NCBI GenBank assembly: GCA_910587295.1
Contig: CAJULP010000044.1
Location: forward strand, 1-10,956
DNA length: 10,956 bases
From: an uncultured Lachnospiraceae bacterium
Lineage (GTDB): Bacteria > Bacillota > Clostridia > Lachnospirales > Lachnospiraceae
Direction of reading: 5' to 3'
The stretch's first letter is position 1, and every line of letters starts with the position of its first letter. Below the pieces are notes generated by a model, which made no database searches, was not told the origin of the DNA, and saw only the letters and a program-made list of their open reading frames with translations. Shown piece after piece: positions 1 through 6,211 of the stretch. Made by a program: the position numbers and the translations under genes.

Positions 1-65
1 AAGGAGCTTCGCCGCAAATTTTTTCATGTTTGTCAAGTGTTTTAGAGAAAAAAGTTACAAAAAAA

Positions 66-99
66 AGAGCAGGGTACATATTTCTATATACCTTGCTCT
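66..99 (-). terminator. Hairpin terminator for leftward transcription
   Basis: The arms at 66-80 and 85-99 pair over 15 positions with one G-T wobble and one mismatch, leaving a loop of about 4 bases. Read on the minus strand, the stem is followed by a run of eight T, which is the layout of an intrinsic terminator. On the plus strand no T-run follows, so it should not stop rightward transcription. No intact minus-strand gene lies to its right; the stop codon at 124-126 (see next entry) sits at the expected distance, so it probably belonged to a gene now lost. Confidence 0.5.
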
Positions 100-123
100 G
101 TAAGGAGCGTCACTGCTGATGCC

Positions 124-180
124 TTAACTAAATGACATTGGCAAATGGACTGGATTATTTCGACCCAAAAAAATTATTTG
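124..180 (-). pseudogene. Possible 3' remnant of an unidentified leftward gene
   Basis: A minus-strand frame of 18 codons ends at a TAA at 124-126, 25 bases before the terminator hairpin at 66-99. Its translation ends in NNPVHLPMSFS and is blocked upstream by another in-frame TAA. The stop-gap-hairpin-T-run layout is what the tail of a real gene would look like, and would fit a truncated gene (for example a transposase) whose 5' part is gone. The peptide is too short to identify and no family is claimed. Apart from this and the hairpin, nothing recognisable lies in 1-237. Confidence 0.2.
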
Positions 181-237
181 TTATGTAAAAACAGTCCTAT
201 GCTGGAGGGATTTCATATAGAAATACTTGATAATAAT

Positions 238-266
238 ATGACAATTGTGAATAAAAAAGATAGAAT
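238..266 (+). promoter_or_regulatory. Candidate sigma-A promoter of the Dcd-fold membrane gene
   Basis: The -35 box ATGACA (238-243) and -10 box TAGAAT (261-266) are separated by 17 bases; each differs from consensus at one position. The predicted start is near 273. The ribosome binding site GAGGAG follows at 281-286, giving a very short leader and suggesting the gene is transcribed by itself. Confidence 0.5.
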
Positions 267-295
267 TTCAAATTACATAAGAGGAGAAATGGGGT

Positions 296-1171
296 ATGGT
301 TATTGATCGGGTTGGTATTATGGAGATTTTGCGTTCTTCAAAAGAAGAAATTCTAGAGCATAGTAAATTGGGGGAGGATAGCATACTTATTACTTCGAAA
401 TATGATGATTTTAATGAAAAAGAGCAAATTGGAAATGATTCTATTGATTTGCGAATAGATAATAAGGGATATATATTAAAGGATAGTTATGCATATATTA
501 ATACGCTGTCAGATGAGAATTATTCTAAGTATTATAAGGAAGTTACTTTAGATTTGGAAAGAGGATATGATTTAAAACCGGGCGCAGTCTTGTTTATAGG
601 TACTGTGGAAAGAATTCATTTGGTGGGAGATTTAATTGGAAGGGTTACTGGTAGAAGTGTTTTTTCGCGTTTTGGTTTATCAGTTCATTGTACTCAAGAT
701 AAGTTTTCAAGTGGGATAAACTCTATTGCGGCTTTGCAAATTAAAAACAATTCAAATACTGTTTTAAAAATATTTCCATATCAAAAGTTAGCACAGCTTA
801 TTATAGAAAAAACAAGTCATAATCAAACTCCGTATACAGGATCTTTCTCATTAGAAGATGAGTATAAATTGCCATCCATAAAACCATCTGATAGAAGTCA
901 GTATAGCGATACAACAAAAGCGAACATATTGAAATTAAAACCTGAGGAAAAATCTATGTTTCAGAGAAAAAATAAGAGTGAGAAATTTTACTCTTTGCTT
1001 CAATCAGTGATGGGGATTTCGATAGCATTAGCAACTGCATATGGTGGCAGTATAGAGGATGATAATTCGAGATTTATTTTTTTGGTTGTCATGTATATTA
1101 TTTACGCAATTTGTTCTATTTGTTTTTATTTTATGGCTGGTGAGAGGACTAACGAGAATAGCGGAAATTGA
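296..1171 (+). CDS. dCTP deaminase/dUTPase-fold protein with C-terminal two-helix membrane domain
   Basis: Residues about 40-200 match the dCTP deaminase (Dcd) family: GNDSIDLRI (46-54), GRSVFSRFGLSVH (119-131), a QL near 167-168, and a C-terminal PYTGSF...EYKLPSIKPSDR block (179-200). Dcd converts dCTP to dUTP as a trimer. Aligning on the GRS..SR..GL..H block and the following NN, the catalytic glutamate of E. coli Dcd (E138) is replaced by Q148, and the aspartate ten residues earlier by S138. The serine and arginine of GRSxxxR (S121, R125) remain. Deamination is therefore unlikely, while nucleotide binding may persist. Family enzymes end near residue 190-200; here about 90 more residues follow: a charged linker, then predicted membrane helices at about 231-250 and 259-281, joined by a short acidic loop (SIEDDNS). 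Basic residues before the first helix suggest both termini are cytoplasmic. ATG 296 follows GAGGAG by 9 bases; the ATG at 289 opens only five codons. The gene is AT-rich relative to the rest of the window and stands alone. An antiphage or nucleotide-sensing role is inference. Confidence 0.75.
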   Translation: MVIDRVGIMEILRSSKEEILEHSKLGEDSILITSKYDDFNEKEQIGNDSIDLRIDNKGYILKDSYAYINTLSDENYSKYYKEVTLDLERGYDLKPGAVLFIGTVERIHLVGDLIGRVTGRSVFSRFGLSVHCTQDKFSSGINSIAALQIKNNSNTVLKIFPYQKLAQLIIEKTSHNQTPYTGSFSLEDEYKLPSIKPSDRSQYSDTTKANILKLKPEEKSMFQRKNKSEKFYSLLQSVMGISIALATAYGGSIEDDNSRFIFLVVMYIIYAICSICFYFMAGERTNENSGN

Positions 1172-1252
1172 TTTGTATGGAAGAGATAGTTACATTTGTT
1201 GTTAAAATGTTATACAGTTAAACATCATTAAAAATATAGTAAAATTATTTAG

Positions 1253-1295
1253 AAGGGACTCTGTTTAGAAATTTAATTTATAGAGTCCTTTTTAT
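1253..1295 (+). terminator. Intrinsic terminator downstream of the Dcd-fold gene
   Basis: GGACTCT (1256-1262) pairs with AGAGTCC (1282-1288) across a 19-base AT-rich loop and is followed by a T-rich run (1289-1293). It lies about 80 bases after the stop codon of the Dcd-fold gene and isolates it from the genes to the right. Confidence 0.7.
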
Positions 1296-1323
1296 TGTAC
1301 ATATCTTTTGGTATACTTATATT
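1295..1323 (+). promoter_or_regulatory. Candidate promoter for the decayed regulator
   Basis: TTGTAC (1295-1300) and TATATT (1318-1323) are 17 bases apart. The spacer contains GTATAC. A good ribosome binding site (AAAGGTGGTG, 1337-1346) starts 14 bases after the -10 box, so the layout is that of a real, compact gene start although the gene itself is broken. Confidence 0.4.
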
Positions 1324-1354
1324 AAACAAAAAGTGAAAGGTGGTGAAATAAAAT

Positions 1355-1399
1355 GTGAGATTTGGTGAACAAATCAGATTAGAAAAATGTAAAAAGTAA
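1355..1399 (+). pseudogene. Remnant of an XRE-type helix-turn-helix regulator
   Basis: After the ribosome binding site at 1337-1346, a GTG at 1355 opens a frame reading VRFGEQIRLEKCKK before TAA at 1397-1399. This closely resembles the first residues of many XRE/Cro-family repressors (typically MKFGEQLRxLRKK...), where the helix-turn-helix would follow. Nothing resembling that domain continues in any frame. An overlapping ATG at 1353 is immediately followed by TGA. Most likely this is the 5' end of a small regulator that has decayed; a functional 14-residue peptide is possible but less likely. The identification rests on a short match. Confidence 0.35.
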
Positions 1400-1587
1400 A
1401 ATGGGTAAGATTTTGGATACAGATAACGCGGAAGGAATATATAGTCATAATTCTTTATGCATATATCTGGATATAAGAATATGTATAGGAAAGACTGTGT
1501 CGGTATGAAAAAATAATATTTATGATAGAAGATTTAAGTATATCTTTTGGAAAAGAAGAATGACAAGAAGGTAAACAGGGATTATAA
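1400..1587 (+). other. AT-rich stretch with short open frames, no supported gene
   Basis: This stretch holds a 35-codon frame (1401-1508, beginning MGKILDTDNAEG) and a 13-codon frame (1522-1563, MIEDLSISFGKEE). Neither has a convincing ribosome binding site. The second looks superficially like an ABC-transporter ATPase N-terminus, which may be chance. It reads as decayed sequence left between the accessory gene and the conserved block to the right. Confidence 0.3.
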
Positions 1588-1616
1588 TTGATATAGTTTT
1601 AAAGAATTAATATTTT
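1588..1616 (+). promoter_or_regulatory. Candidate promoter of the DUF1653 gene
   Basis: TTGATA (1588-1593) and TATTTT (1611-1616) are spaced by 17 bases. The predicted start near 1623 lies just ahead of the GGAGGA ribosome binding site (1629-1634). It probably drives the DUF1653 gene and possibly the nucleotidase and SfsA-MutY genes behind it. Confidence 0.45.
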
Positions 1617-1639
1617 TATGATTTTTTTGGAGGAAAACT

Positions 1640-2230
1640 ATGTCAAATAAACCTTTGCCACATCAGATTTATAAAGATTTTAAAGGAAATCTATACAGGA
1701 TCGTAACATTGGCAAAACACAGTGAAACAGGGGAAGAGCTTGTTATTTACCAGGCTCTTTATGGGGATTATCAGGTGTATGCCAGGGAGATTTCCATGTT
1801 TCTTGGGCCGGTGGATAAAGTGAAATACCCGGATGCGCAGCAGGACTGCCGTTTTGAGTTGTGCGACGAGCTGATTCAGGCGCCGGGGGTTAAAAACCGG
1901 GATGTTAAAAGCCGGTATGGCTTTGATGGACAGGAAGACATGGAAGTGCCAAAACAGCAGGAAGCAGCCATAAGGGCGGCATCCGCACAGGAAGAAAATG
2001 AAGAATTAAATATAGACCCGCTGGTATTGGAGTATCTGGATGCTGATTCTTACGGGGAAAGGCTTAACATACTGACTGCGCTTCAGCACCGAATCACGGA
2101 TGAAATGATCAATACGATGGCGATCGCCATAGATCACGAGATTGAGGAGGGGGATACGCAGGAAAGGTATGAGGAGTTGAAAAACTGCCTTCTGACCCTT
2201 GAACGGTTTGAGTGTAACCGGCTTAGATAG
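1640..2230 (+). CDS. DUF1653 domain protein with C-terminal helical extension
   Basis: Residues about 7-73 form a DUF1653 domain, recognised by HQIYKDFKGNLYRIVTLAKH, the ETGEELVIYQALYG block and the REISMFLGPVD block. The function of this small domain is unknown. Many family members are under 100 residues; this one has 196, with a low-complexity charged linker (about 95-122) and a second, probably helical segment (about 124-196) rich in acidic residues. No signal peptide or membrane segment is visible, so it should be cytoplasmic. ATG 1640 follows GGAGGA by 5 bases. The 5'-nucleotidase gene begins 69 bases downstream, with a hairpin in between, suggesting coordinated but separately tuned expression. 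Confidence 0.8.
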   Translation: MSNKPLPHQIYKDFKGNLYRIVTLAKHSETGEELVIYQALYGDYQVYAREISMFLGPVDKVKYPDAQQDCRFELCDELIQAPGVKNRDVKSRYGFDGQEDMEVPKQQEAAIRAASAQEENEELNIDPLVLEYLDADSYGERLNILTALQHRITDEMINTMAIAIDHEIEEGDTQERYEELKNCLLTLERFECNRLR

Positions 2231-2237
2231 CCGTGTA

Positions 2238-2299
2238 CCCTTCCTTGCGTAAGCTTCAGATCATGATGTTGGAACCGGAAGCGGGAGGAAGGGGTTTTT
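2238..2299 (+). promoter_or_regulatory. Hairpin enclosing the ribosome binding site of the 5'-nucleotidase gene
   Basis: CCCTTCCT (2238-2245) pairs perfectly with AGGAAGGG (2286-2293), and an inner stem pairs GCTTC (2253-2257) with GAAGC (2278-2282). The right outer arm lies within the purine-rich ribosome binding site GGGAGGAAGGGG (2283-2294) of the gene starting at 2300, and five T follow (2295-2299). Read as RNA it is both a terminator-like hairpin and a structure that would hide the ribosome binding site. It could act as an attenuator or translational switch. The pairing is seen directly; the regulatory role is inferred. Confidence 0.5.
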
Positions 2300-3247
2300 A
2301 TGGCGTATGAATTGGAAAACAGACTGGTGATAGGGGTATCGTCAAGGGCATTGTTTGATCTGACAGTTGAAAATGAGATTTTCCGTACCCAGGGGGTGGA
2401 TGCGTACTGCAGGTACCAGGTAGAGCATGAAAAAGAGCTTTTAAAGCCCGGGAATGGGTTCCGGCTTGTAGAGGCGCTTTTAAATATCAATGACCTGACA
2501 GGGCAGGAAGGGAAGGTGGAAGTCATCATCATGTCCCATAACAGCCCGGACACATCCCTTCGGGTTTTTAACGCCATTTCACATTATGGGTTAAATATTT
2601 CAAGAGCGGTGTTGGCAAGCGGCGCCTCCTTAACACCTTATCTGGAAGCATTTCATACGGATCTGTATTTATCAGCTGATGAGGAAGATGTCCAGTCGGC
2701 AATAGACTGCGGCATTGCGGCAGGAATCATATGCTGCGACGAGATCAGGGTACCCGGGAGTAAGGGAGAAATTTCTCAGATCAGGATAGCGTTTGACGGG
2801 GATGCGGTTTTGTTTTCCGATGAATCGGAGAGAATCTTTAAAGAAAAAGGTCTTGAAGCTTTTGAAGAAAATGAGCGGCTTCAGGCGGAAAATCCGCTTA
2901 AGAAGGGACCTTTTGCCAAGTTTTTAAAGACCATATCTGATATTCAGAGAGAATTTTCACCGGAGCAGGCGCCCATCAGGACGGCCCTTGTCACGGCAAG
3001 GAGCGCACCTGCGCATGAACGCGTGATCAGGACGCTTCGCGCGTGGAATGTGAGGATAGATGAGGCATTTTTCCTTGGGGGAATCTCCAAGACAGAGGTT
3101 CTTAGGGCATTTGGGGCGCATATCTTTTTTGATGACCAGGCTGTCCATACTATGCCGGCATCGGAAGTAGTGCCTTCTGCAAGGGTGCCTTACCGGCAGT
3201 GTACAGACCAGGCGCATAAACGGGATCCCTGCAGGCTTGTGTCCTGA
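2300..3247 (+). CDS. Cytosolic 5'-nucleotidase, cN-I type (PF06189)
   Basis: This family dephosphorylates nucleoside monophosphates to nucleosides in the cytoplasm. The family-typical start LVIGVSSRALFDL lies at residues 9-21. The HAD-like core motifs are visible: FDGDAVLFSDESE at 165-177 (probable nucleophile D166 and acid/base D168), T232 in TARSAPAHER, K264 in GGISKTEV, and FFDDQ at 276-280. All expected catalytic positions are present. The 315-residue length is ordinary; the last 18 or so residues after VPSARVPY look like a poorly conserved tail. ATG 2300 follows a very purine-rich ribosome binding site that is part of a hairpin. The SfsA-MutY gene begins about 47 bases downstream with no terminator between, so the two are probably cotranscribed. 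Confidence 0.87.
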   Translation: MAYELENRLVIGVSSRALFDLTVENEIFRTQGVDAYCRYQVEHEKELLKPGNGFRLVEALLNINDLTGQEGKVEVIIMSHNSPDTSLRVFNAISHYGLNISRAVLASGASLTPYLEAFHTDLYLSADEEDVQSAIDCGIAAGIICCDEIRVPGSKGEISQIRIAFDGDAVLFSDESERIFKEKGLEAFEENERLQAENPLKKGPFAKFLKTISDIQREFSPEQAPIRTALVTARSAPAHERVIRTLRAWNVRIDEAFFLGGISKTEVLRAFGAHIFFDDQAVHTMPASEVVPSARVPYRQCTDQAHKRDPCRLVS

Positions 3248-3294
3248 ACCTTGCCGGAACTGTAATTATACAGATAGAAAAGATTGGAATGGGA

Positions 3295-5022
3295 ATGAAA
3301 TATACAAACATTGTGAAAGGGCAGTTTCTAAGCCGCCCGAACAGATTTATTGCGTATGTAGATATAGACGGGAAACCTGAAAAGGTACATGTAAAAAATA
3401 CCGGCAGATGCAGGGAACTTTTGACCGATCATGCCGAAGTGTACTTGGAAAAGAGTTCTAATCCATCACGGAGTACGGCTTATGATCTGGTAGCGGTAAA
3501 AAAGGGAAAGCGCATCATCAATATGGATTCCCAGGCGCCTAATAAGGCGGTGGAGGAATGGCTGTGGCAAAAGGGGCTGTTTCCCGATGTTGTAACGGTT
3601 AGGCCGGAGTCTGTATATGGAAATTCCAGGTTTGATTTTTATGTGGAAACACTTAAGGATAAAATTTTGATAGAAGTAAAAGGCGTAACGCTGGAGCAGG
3701 AAGACGTGGTCCTGTTCCCGGATGCGCCTTCGGAGCGCGCTTTAAAACATGTTAATGAGCTTTCAGGGGCGGTAACCCAGGGGTACCGTGCTTATGTAAT
3801 CCTGGTAGTCCAGATGGAGGGGGTTAAATATTTTACGCCCAACAGGCAGACCCAGCCGGAGTTTGCGGATGCGCTGCTTAAAGCAAGGGAAGCCGGGGTT
3901 TCGGTACTGGCATATGACTGCCATGTGACAAAAGATGGCATGAGCATTCGTGAACCGGTACCGGTGCGGTTGTCTTTGCTGGATGAAATTGCAGACCCCC
4001 TTCTTGCATGGTATGACGGCGGGCGCAGAATCCTGCCATGGCGGGAAGAGCCGACGCCTTATCACGTCTGGGTATCAGAGATTATGTTGCAGCAGACCCG
4101 GGTAGAGGCGGTAAAGCCCTATTATGACCGTTTTATGAAGGCTTTGCCGGATATTGGTTTTCTGGCTGAAGCCGGGGAAGAGGAATTGCTTAAACTTTGG
4201 GAAGGGCTGGGGTATTATAACCGTGTAAGAAATCTGAATAAAGCCGCAAAGGTGGTCATGGAGAAGTTTGGAGGCAGAATGCCTTCAGAATATGAGGATC
4301 TTATCAGCCTTCCGGGGATTGGGAGCTATACCGCAGGCGCGATCGGCTCCATTGCATACGGGAAAGCGGTTCCGGCGGTGGACGGTAATGTGCTTCGGGT
4401 ATTGGCGAGGCTTCGGGCTGACGGGAGGGATATCATGCAGCAGGGAGTGCGCAGGCAGATTGAAAAGGAACTTTTGCCGGTGATGCCACAAGAACGCGCT
4501 GGGGATTTCAATCAAGCGCTTATGGAGCTTGGAGCGACGGTGTGCATACCCAATGGCGCACCCCGTTGTAGTGACTGCCCATGGGAAGGGCTGTGTTTGG
4601 CACACCGCATGGGGGAGGAGCTTTCTTATCCTGTAAAGGCGGCGAAAAAACCAAGGGCGATAGAAGAAAAGACGGTGCTTATTATCAGGGATGCGGACTG
4701 TACGGCTTTGCGCAAAAGAAGCTCTGCCGGGCTTTTGGCGGGGATGTATGAGTTCCCCTGTTTAGATGGGAAGATGACAGAAAAACAGGTGCTTACGTAC
4801 CTGGAAAAAGAAGGGTATCGGGTGCTTCGTATAGAGAAGCTAAAAGAAAGCAAGCATATCTTCACCCATAAGGAATGGCGGATGATTGGATATGCTGTCC
4901 GGGTGGATGAGCTTATGGCGAAAAAAGGTGGTGGAGAGCTGATATTTGTCCATAAAAAAGAGGCGAAGGAGAAGTATCCGATTCCTTCTGCCTATGCTTC
5001 TTATATGGAATATTTTCTTTAG
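3295..5022 (+). CDS. mutY: SfsA-MutY fusion: DNA/RNA nuclease-like domain plus A/G-specific adenine glycosylase
   Basis: Two complete proteins are joined in frame (numbering from the upstream ATG at 3289). Residues about 3-228 are SfsA: NRFIA, NTGRCREL, and a PD-(D/E)xK-like core of D116 (RFDF) and E129/K131 (ILIEVKG). SfsA is named for sugar fermentation stimulation in E. coli and is now usually annotated as a nuclease. Residues about 230-577 are MutY, which removes adenine mispaired with 8-oxoguanine: LPWR (249-252), catalytic E264 in VSEIMLQQT, GLGYY (307-311), helix-hairpin-helix LPGIGSYTAG (341-350), catalytic D365 in VDGN, four iron-sulfur cysteines C419, C427, C430 and C436, and a C-terminal NUDIX-like domain with FTH (525-527) at the place of the 8-oxoguanine-reading FSH loop. 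I prefer ATG 3295 (MKYTNIVKG) because TTGGA lies 6 bases ahead and SfsA proteins often begin this way; 3289 is possible. No stop or ribosome site separates the halves. Confidence 0.88.
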   Translation: MKYTNIVKGQFLSRPNRFIAYVDIDGKPEKVHVKNTGRCRELLTDHAEVYLEKSSNPSRSTAYDLVAVKKGKRIINMDSQAPNKAVEEWLWQKGLFPDVVTVRPESVYGNSRFDFYVETLKDKILIEVKGVTLEQEDVVLFPDAPSERALKHVNELSGAVTQGYRAYVILVVQMEGVKYFTPNRQTQPEFADALLKAREAGVSVLAYDCHVTKDGMSIREPVPVRLSLLDEIADPLLAWYDGGRRILPWREEPTPYHVWVSEIMLQQTRVEAVKPYYDRFMKALPDIGFLAEAGEEELLKLWEGLGYYNRVRNLNKAAKVVMEKFGGRMPSEYEDLISLPGIGSYTAGAIGSIAYGKAVPAVDGNVLRVLARLRADGRDIMQQGVRRQIEKELLPVMPQERAGDFNQALMELGATVCIPNGAPRCSDCPWEGLCLAHRMGEELSYPVKAAKKPRAIEEKTVLIIRDADCTALRKRSSAGLLAGMYEFPCLDGKMTEKQVLTYLEKEGYRVLRIEKLKESKHIFTHKEWRMIGYAVRVDELMAKKGGGELIFVHKKEAKEKYPIPSAYASYMEYFL

Positions 5023-5033
5023 AATTTCTTAAG

Positions 5034-5062
5034 TTGATTTGGCAGGTAAGCTGGAGTATATT
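5034..5062 (+). promoter_or_regulatory. Candidate promoter of the glycosyltransferase gene
   Basis: TTGATT (5034-5039) and TATATT (5057-5062) lie 17 bases apart in the 73-base gap after the SfsA-MutY stop codon. The predicted start near 5069 precedes the GGGAGG ribosome binding site. No terminator is visible in the gap, so read-through from upstream is also possible. Confidence 0.4.
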
Positions 5063-5095
5063 AGTGACAGAAGATTTTTGAAAGGCGGGAGGATC

Positions 5096-6121
5096 ATGAA
5101 ACTTTTATCTTTTGCCGTACCCTGTTACAATTCGGCAGCTTATATGAAAAAATGTATTGAGTCATTGCTAATAGGCGGTGATGATGTGGAGGTCATCATT
5201 GTGGATGATGGTTCTACAGACGAAACAGCTCAAATTGCGGATGAATACGCCGATAGATACCCGGCTGTCGTAAGGGCCGTGCATCAGGAAAACGGTGGAC
5301 ATGGTTCGGCGGTCAATACGGGGATAGAGCATGCCTCCGGTCTGTACTTTAAAGTGGTGGACAGTGATGACTGGGTGAAAGAAGAGCCTTATATGCAGAT
5401 TCTGGATACTTTGAGGGAACTGGCAGGAGGCGAGAAGGTTTTAGACATGCTTGTAAGCAACTTTGTCTACGAAAAAGTCGGTGAAAAGCATCCTAAAGTG
5501 ATGCGGTATAAACATGCGCTCCCGGTTGGGGAATTATTTACATGGGAGGACGTGCGTCACTTCCATAAAGGGCAGTATATGCTGATGCATTCTGTGATCT
5601 TTAGGACGAAGCTGCTTAGAGAGTGCGGACTCCGCCTTCCGGAGCATACTTTTTATGTGGACAACCTGTATGTGTTTGAACCGCTTCCTCATGTAAGGAA
5701 TATGTATTATCTGGATGTGAATTTTTACCGGTATTATATCGGGAGGGAAGATCAGTCTGTCAATGAAAGTGTGATGATCGGCAGGATTGATCAGCAGATT
5801 AAAGTCAATAAGCTCATGATTGATTATATGGTTGAAAAGAAAAGCCAGATGCTTTCTAATAAGAAACTATACCGTTATATGATAAGTTATCTTGATATCA
5901 TCACCACGGTCTCTTCCATTTTGCTGATCTGTTCTGGTGAAAAGGAAAATCTGGATAAGAAAAAGGAACTTTGGAATTATCTGAAAAAGAAAGATTGGAT
6001 CTTGTATCGGAAGCTGCGCTATGGGCTTCTTGGGAATTGCACGAACCTTCCGGGTGCAAGCGGCAGGAAGATATCCGTTGAGGGATATAAGATATGCAGG
6101 CATTTTTTCAATTTTAATTAA
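5096..6121 (+). CDS. Family 2 glycosyltransferase
   Basis: The N-terminal half is a GT-A fold family 2 glycosyltransferase: LLSFAVPCYNSAAYMKKCIESL at 3-24, the nucleotide-sugar aspartates in VDDGSTD (36-42), GHGSAVNTGI at 69-78, and the metal-binding VVDSDDW (87-93). These enzymes move a sugar from a nucleotide donor onto a lipid, glycan or protein acceptor; neither donor nor acceptor can be read from the sequence. Residues about 150-341 are less conserved and only one mildly hydrophobic stretch (ISYLDIITTVSSILLICSG) is seen, so it is probably cytoplasmic or peripheral to the membrane. The start at ATG 5096 follows GGGAGG by 5 bases and places the family motif at the N-terminus; a longer reading from TTG 5039 lacks such a site and would begin upstream of the likely transcription start. 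There is no sugar-synthesis or export gene nearby. Confidence 0.87.
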   Translation: MKLLSFAVPCYNSAAYMKKCIESLLIGGDDVEVIIVDDGSTDETAQIADEYADRYPAVVRAVHQENGGHGSAVNTGIEHASGLYFKVVDSDDWVKEEPYMQILDTLRELAGGEKVLDMLVSNFVYEKVGEKHPKVMRYKHALPVGELFTWEDVRHFHKGQYMLMHSVIFRTKLLRECGLRLPEHTFYVDNLYVFEPLPHVRNMYYLDVNFYRYYIGREDQSVNESVMIGRIDQQIKVNKLMIDYMVEKKSQMLSNKKLYRYMISYLDIITTVSSILLICSGEKENLDKKKELWNYLKKKDWILYRKLRYGLLGNCTNLPGASGRKISVEGYKICRHFFNFN

Positions 6122-6131
6122 AGGAATAAAA

Positions 6132-6154
6132 AAGCCGGGCTGAAAAGCCGGCTT
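6132..6154 (+). terminator. GC-rich hairpin after the glycosyltransferase gene
   Basis: AAGCCGG (6132-6138) pairs with CCGGCTT (6148-6154) around a 9-base loop, starting 10 bases after the stop codon. Only a weak T content follows, so it probably works together with the stronger hairpin immediately downstream. Confidence 0.5.
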
Positions 6155-6162
6155 ATCATCAG

Positions 6163-6197
6163 AAAACGGATGTCTGGCTAAGCCTGACATCCGTTTT
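6163..6197. terminator. Bidirectional terminator between convergent genes
   Basis: Arms 6163-6177 and 6183-6197 pair over 12 perfect positions (AAAACGGATGTC with GACATCCGTTTT), then one T-T mismatch and two more pairs, with a 5-base loop. The flanking A4 and T4 make it symmetrical, so it can serve both the glycosyltransferase gene (plus) and the PAP2 gene (minus), whose stop codon is 15 bases to the right. Confidence 0.8.
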
Positions 6198-6211
6198 CAT
6201 GTAATATGATT

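Noticed and set aside
1522..1563. 13-codon frame MIEDLSISFGKEE resembling an ABC-transporter ATPase start
   Set aside because: No Walker motif or continuation in any frame and no ribosome site; the resemblance is too short to name a gene.
2134..2577. 147-residue minus-strand open frame overlapping the DUF1653 and nucleotidase genes
   Set aside because: It lies opposite two well supported genes, has no family motif and is a by-product of their codon use.
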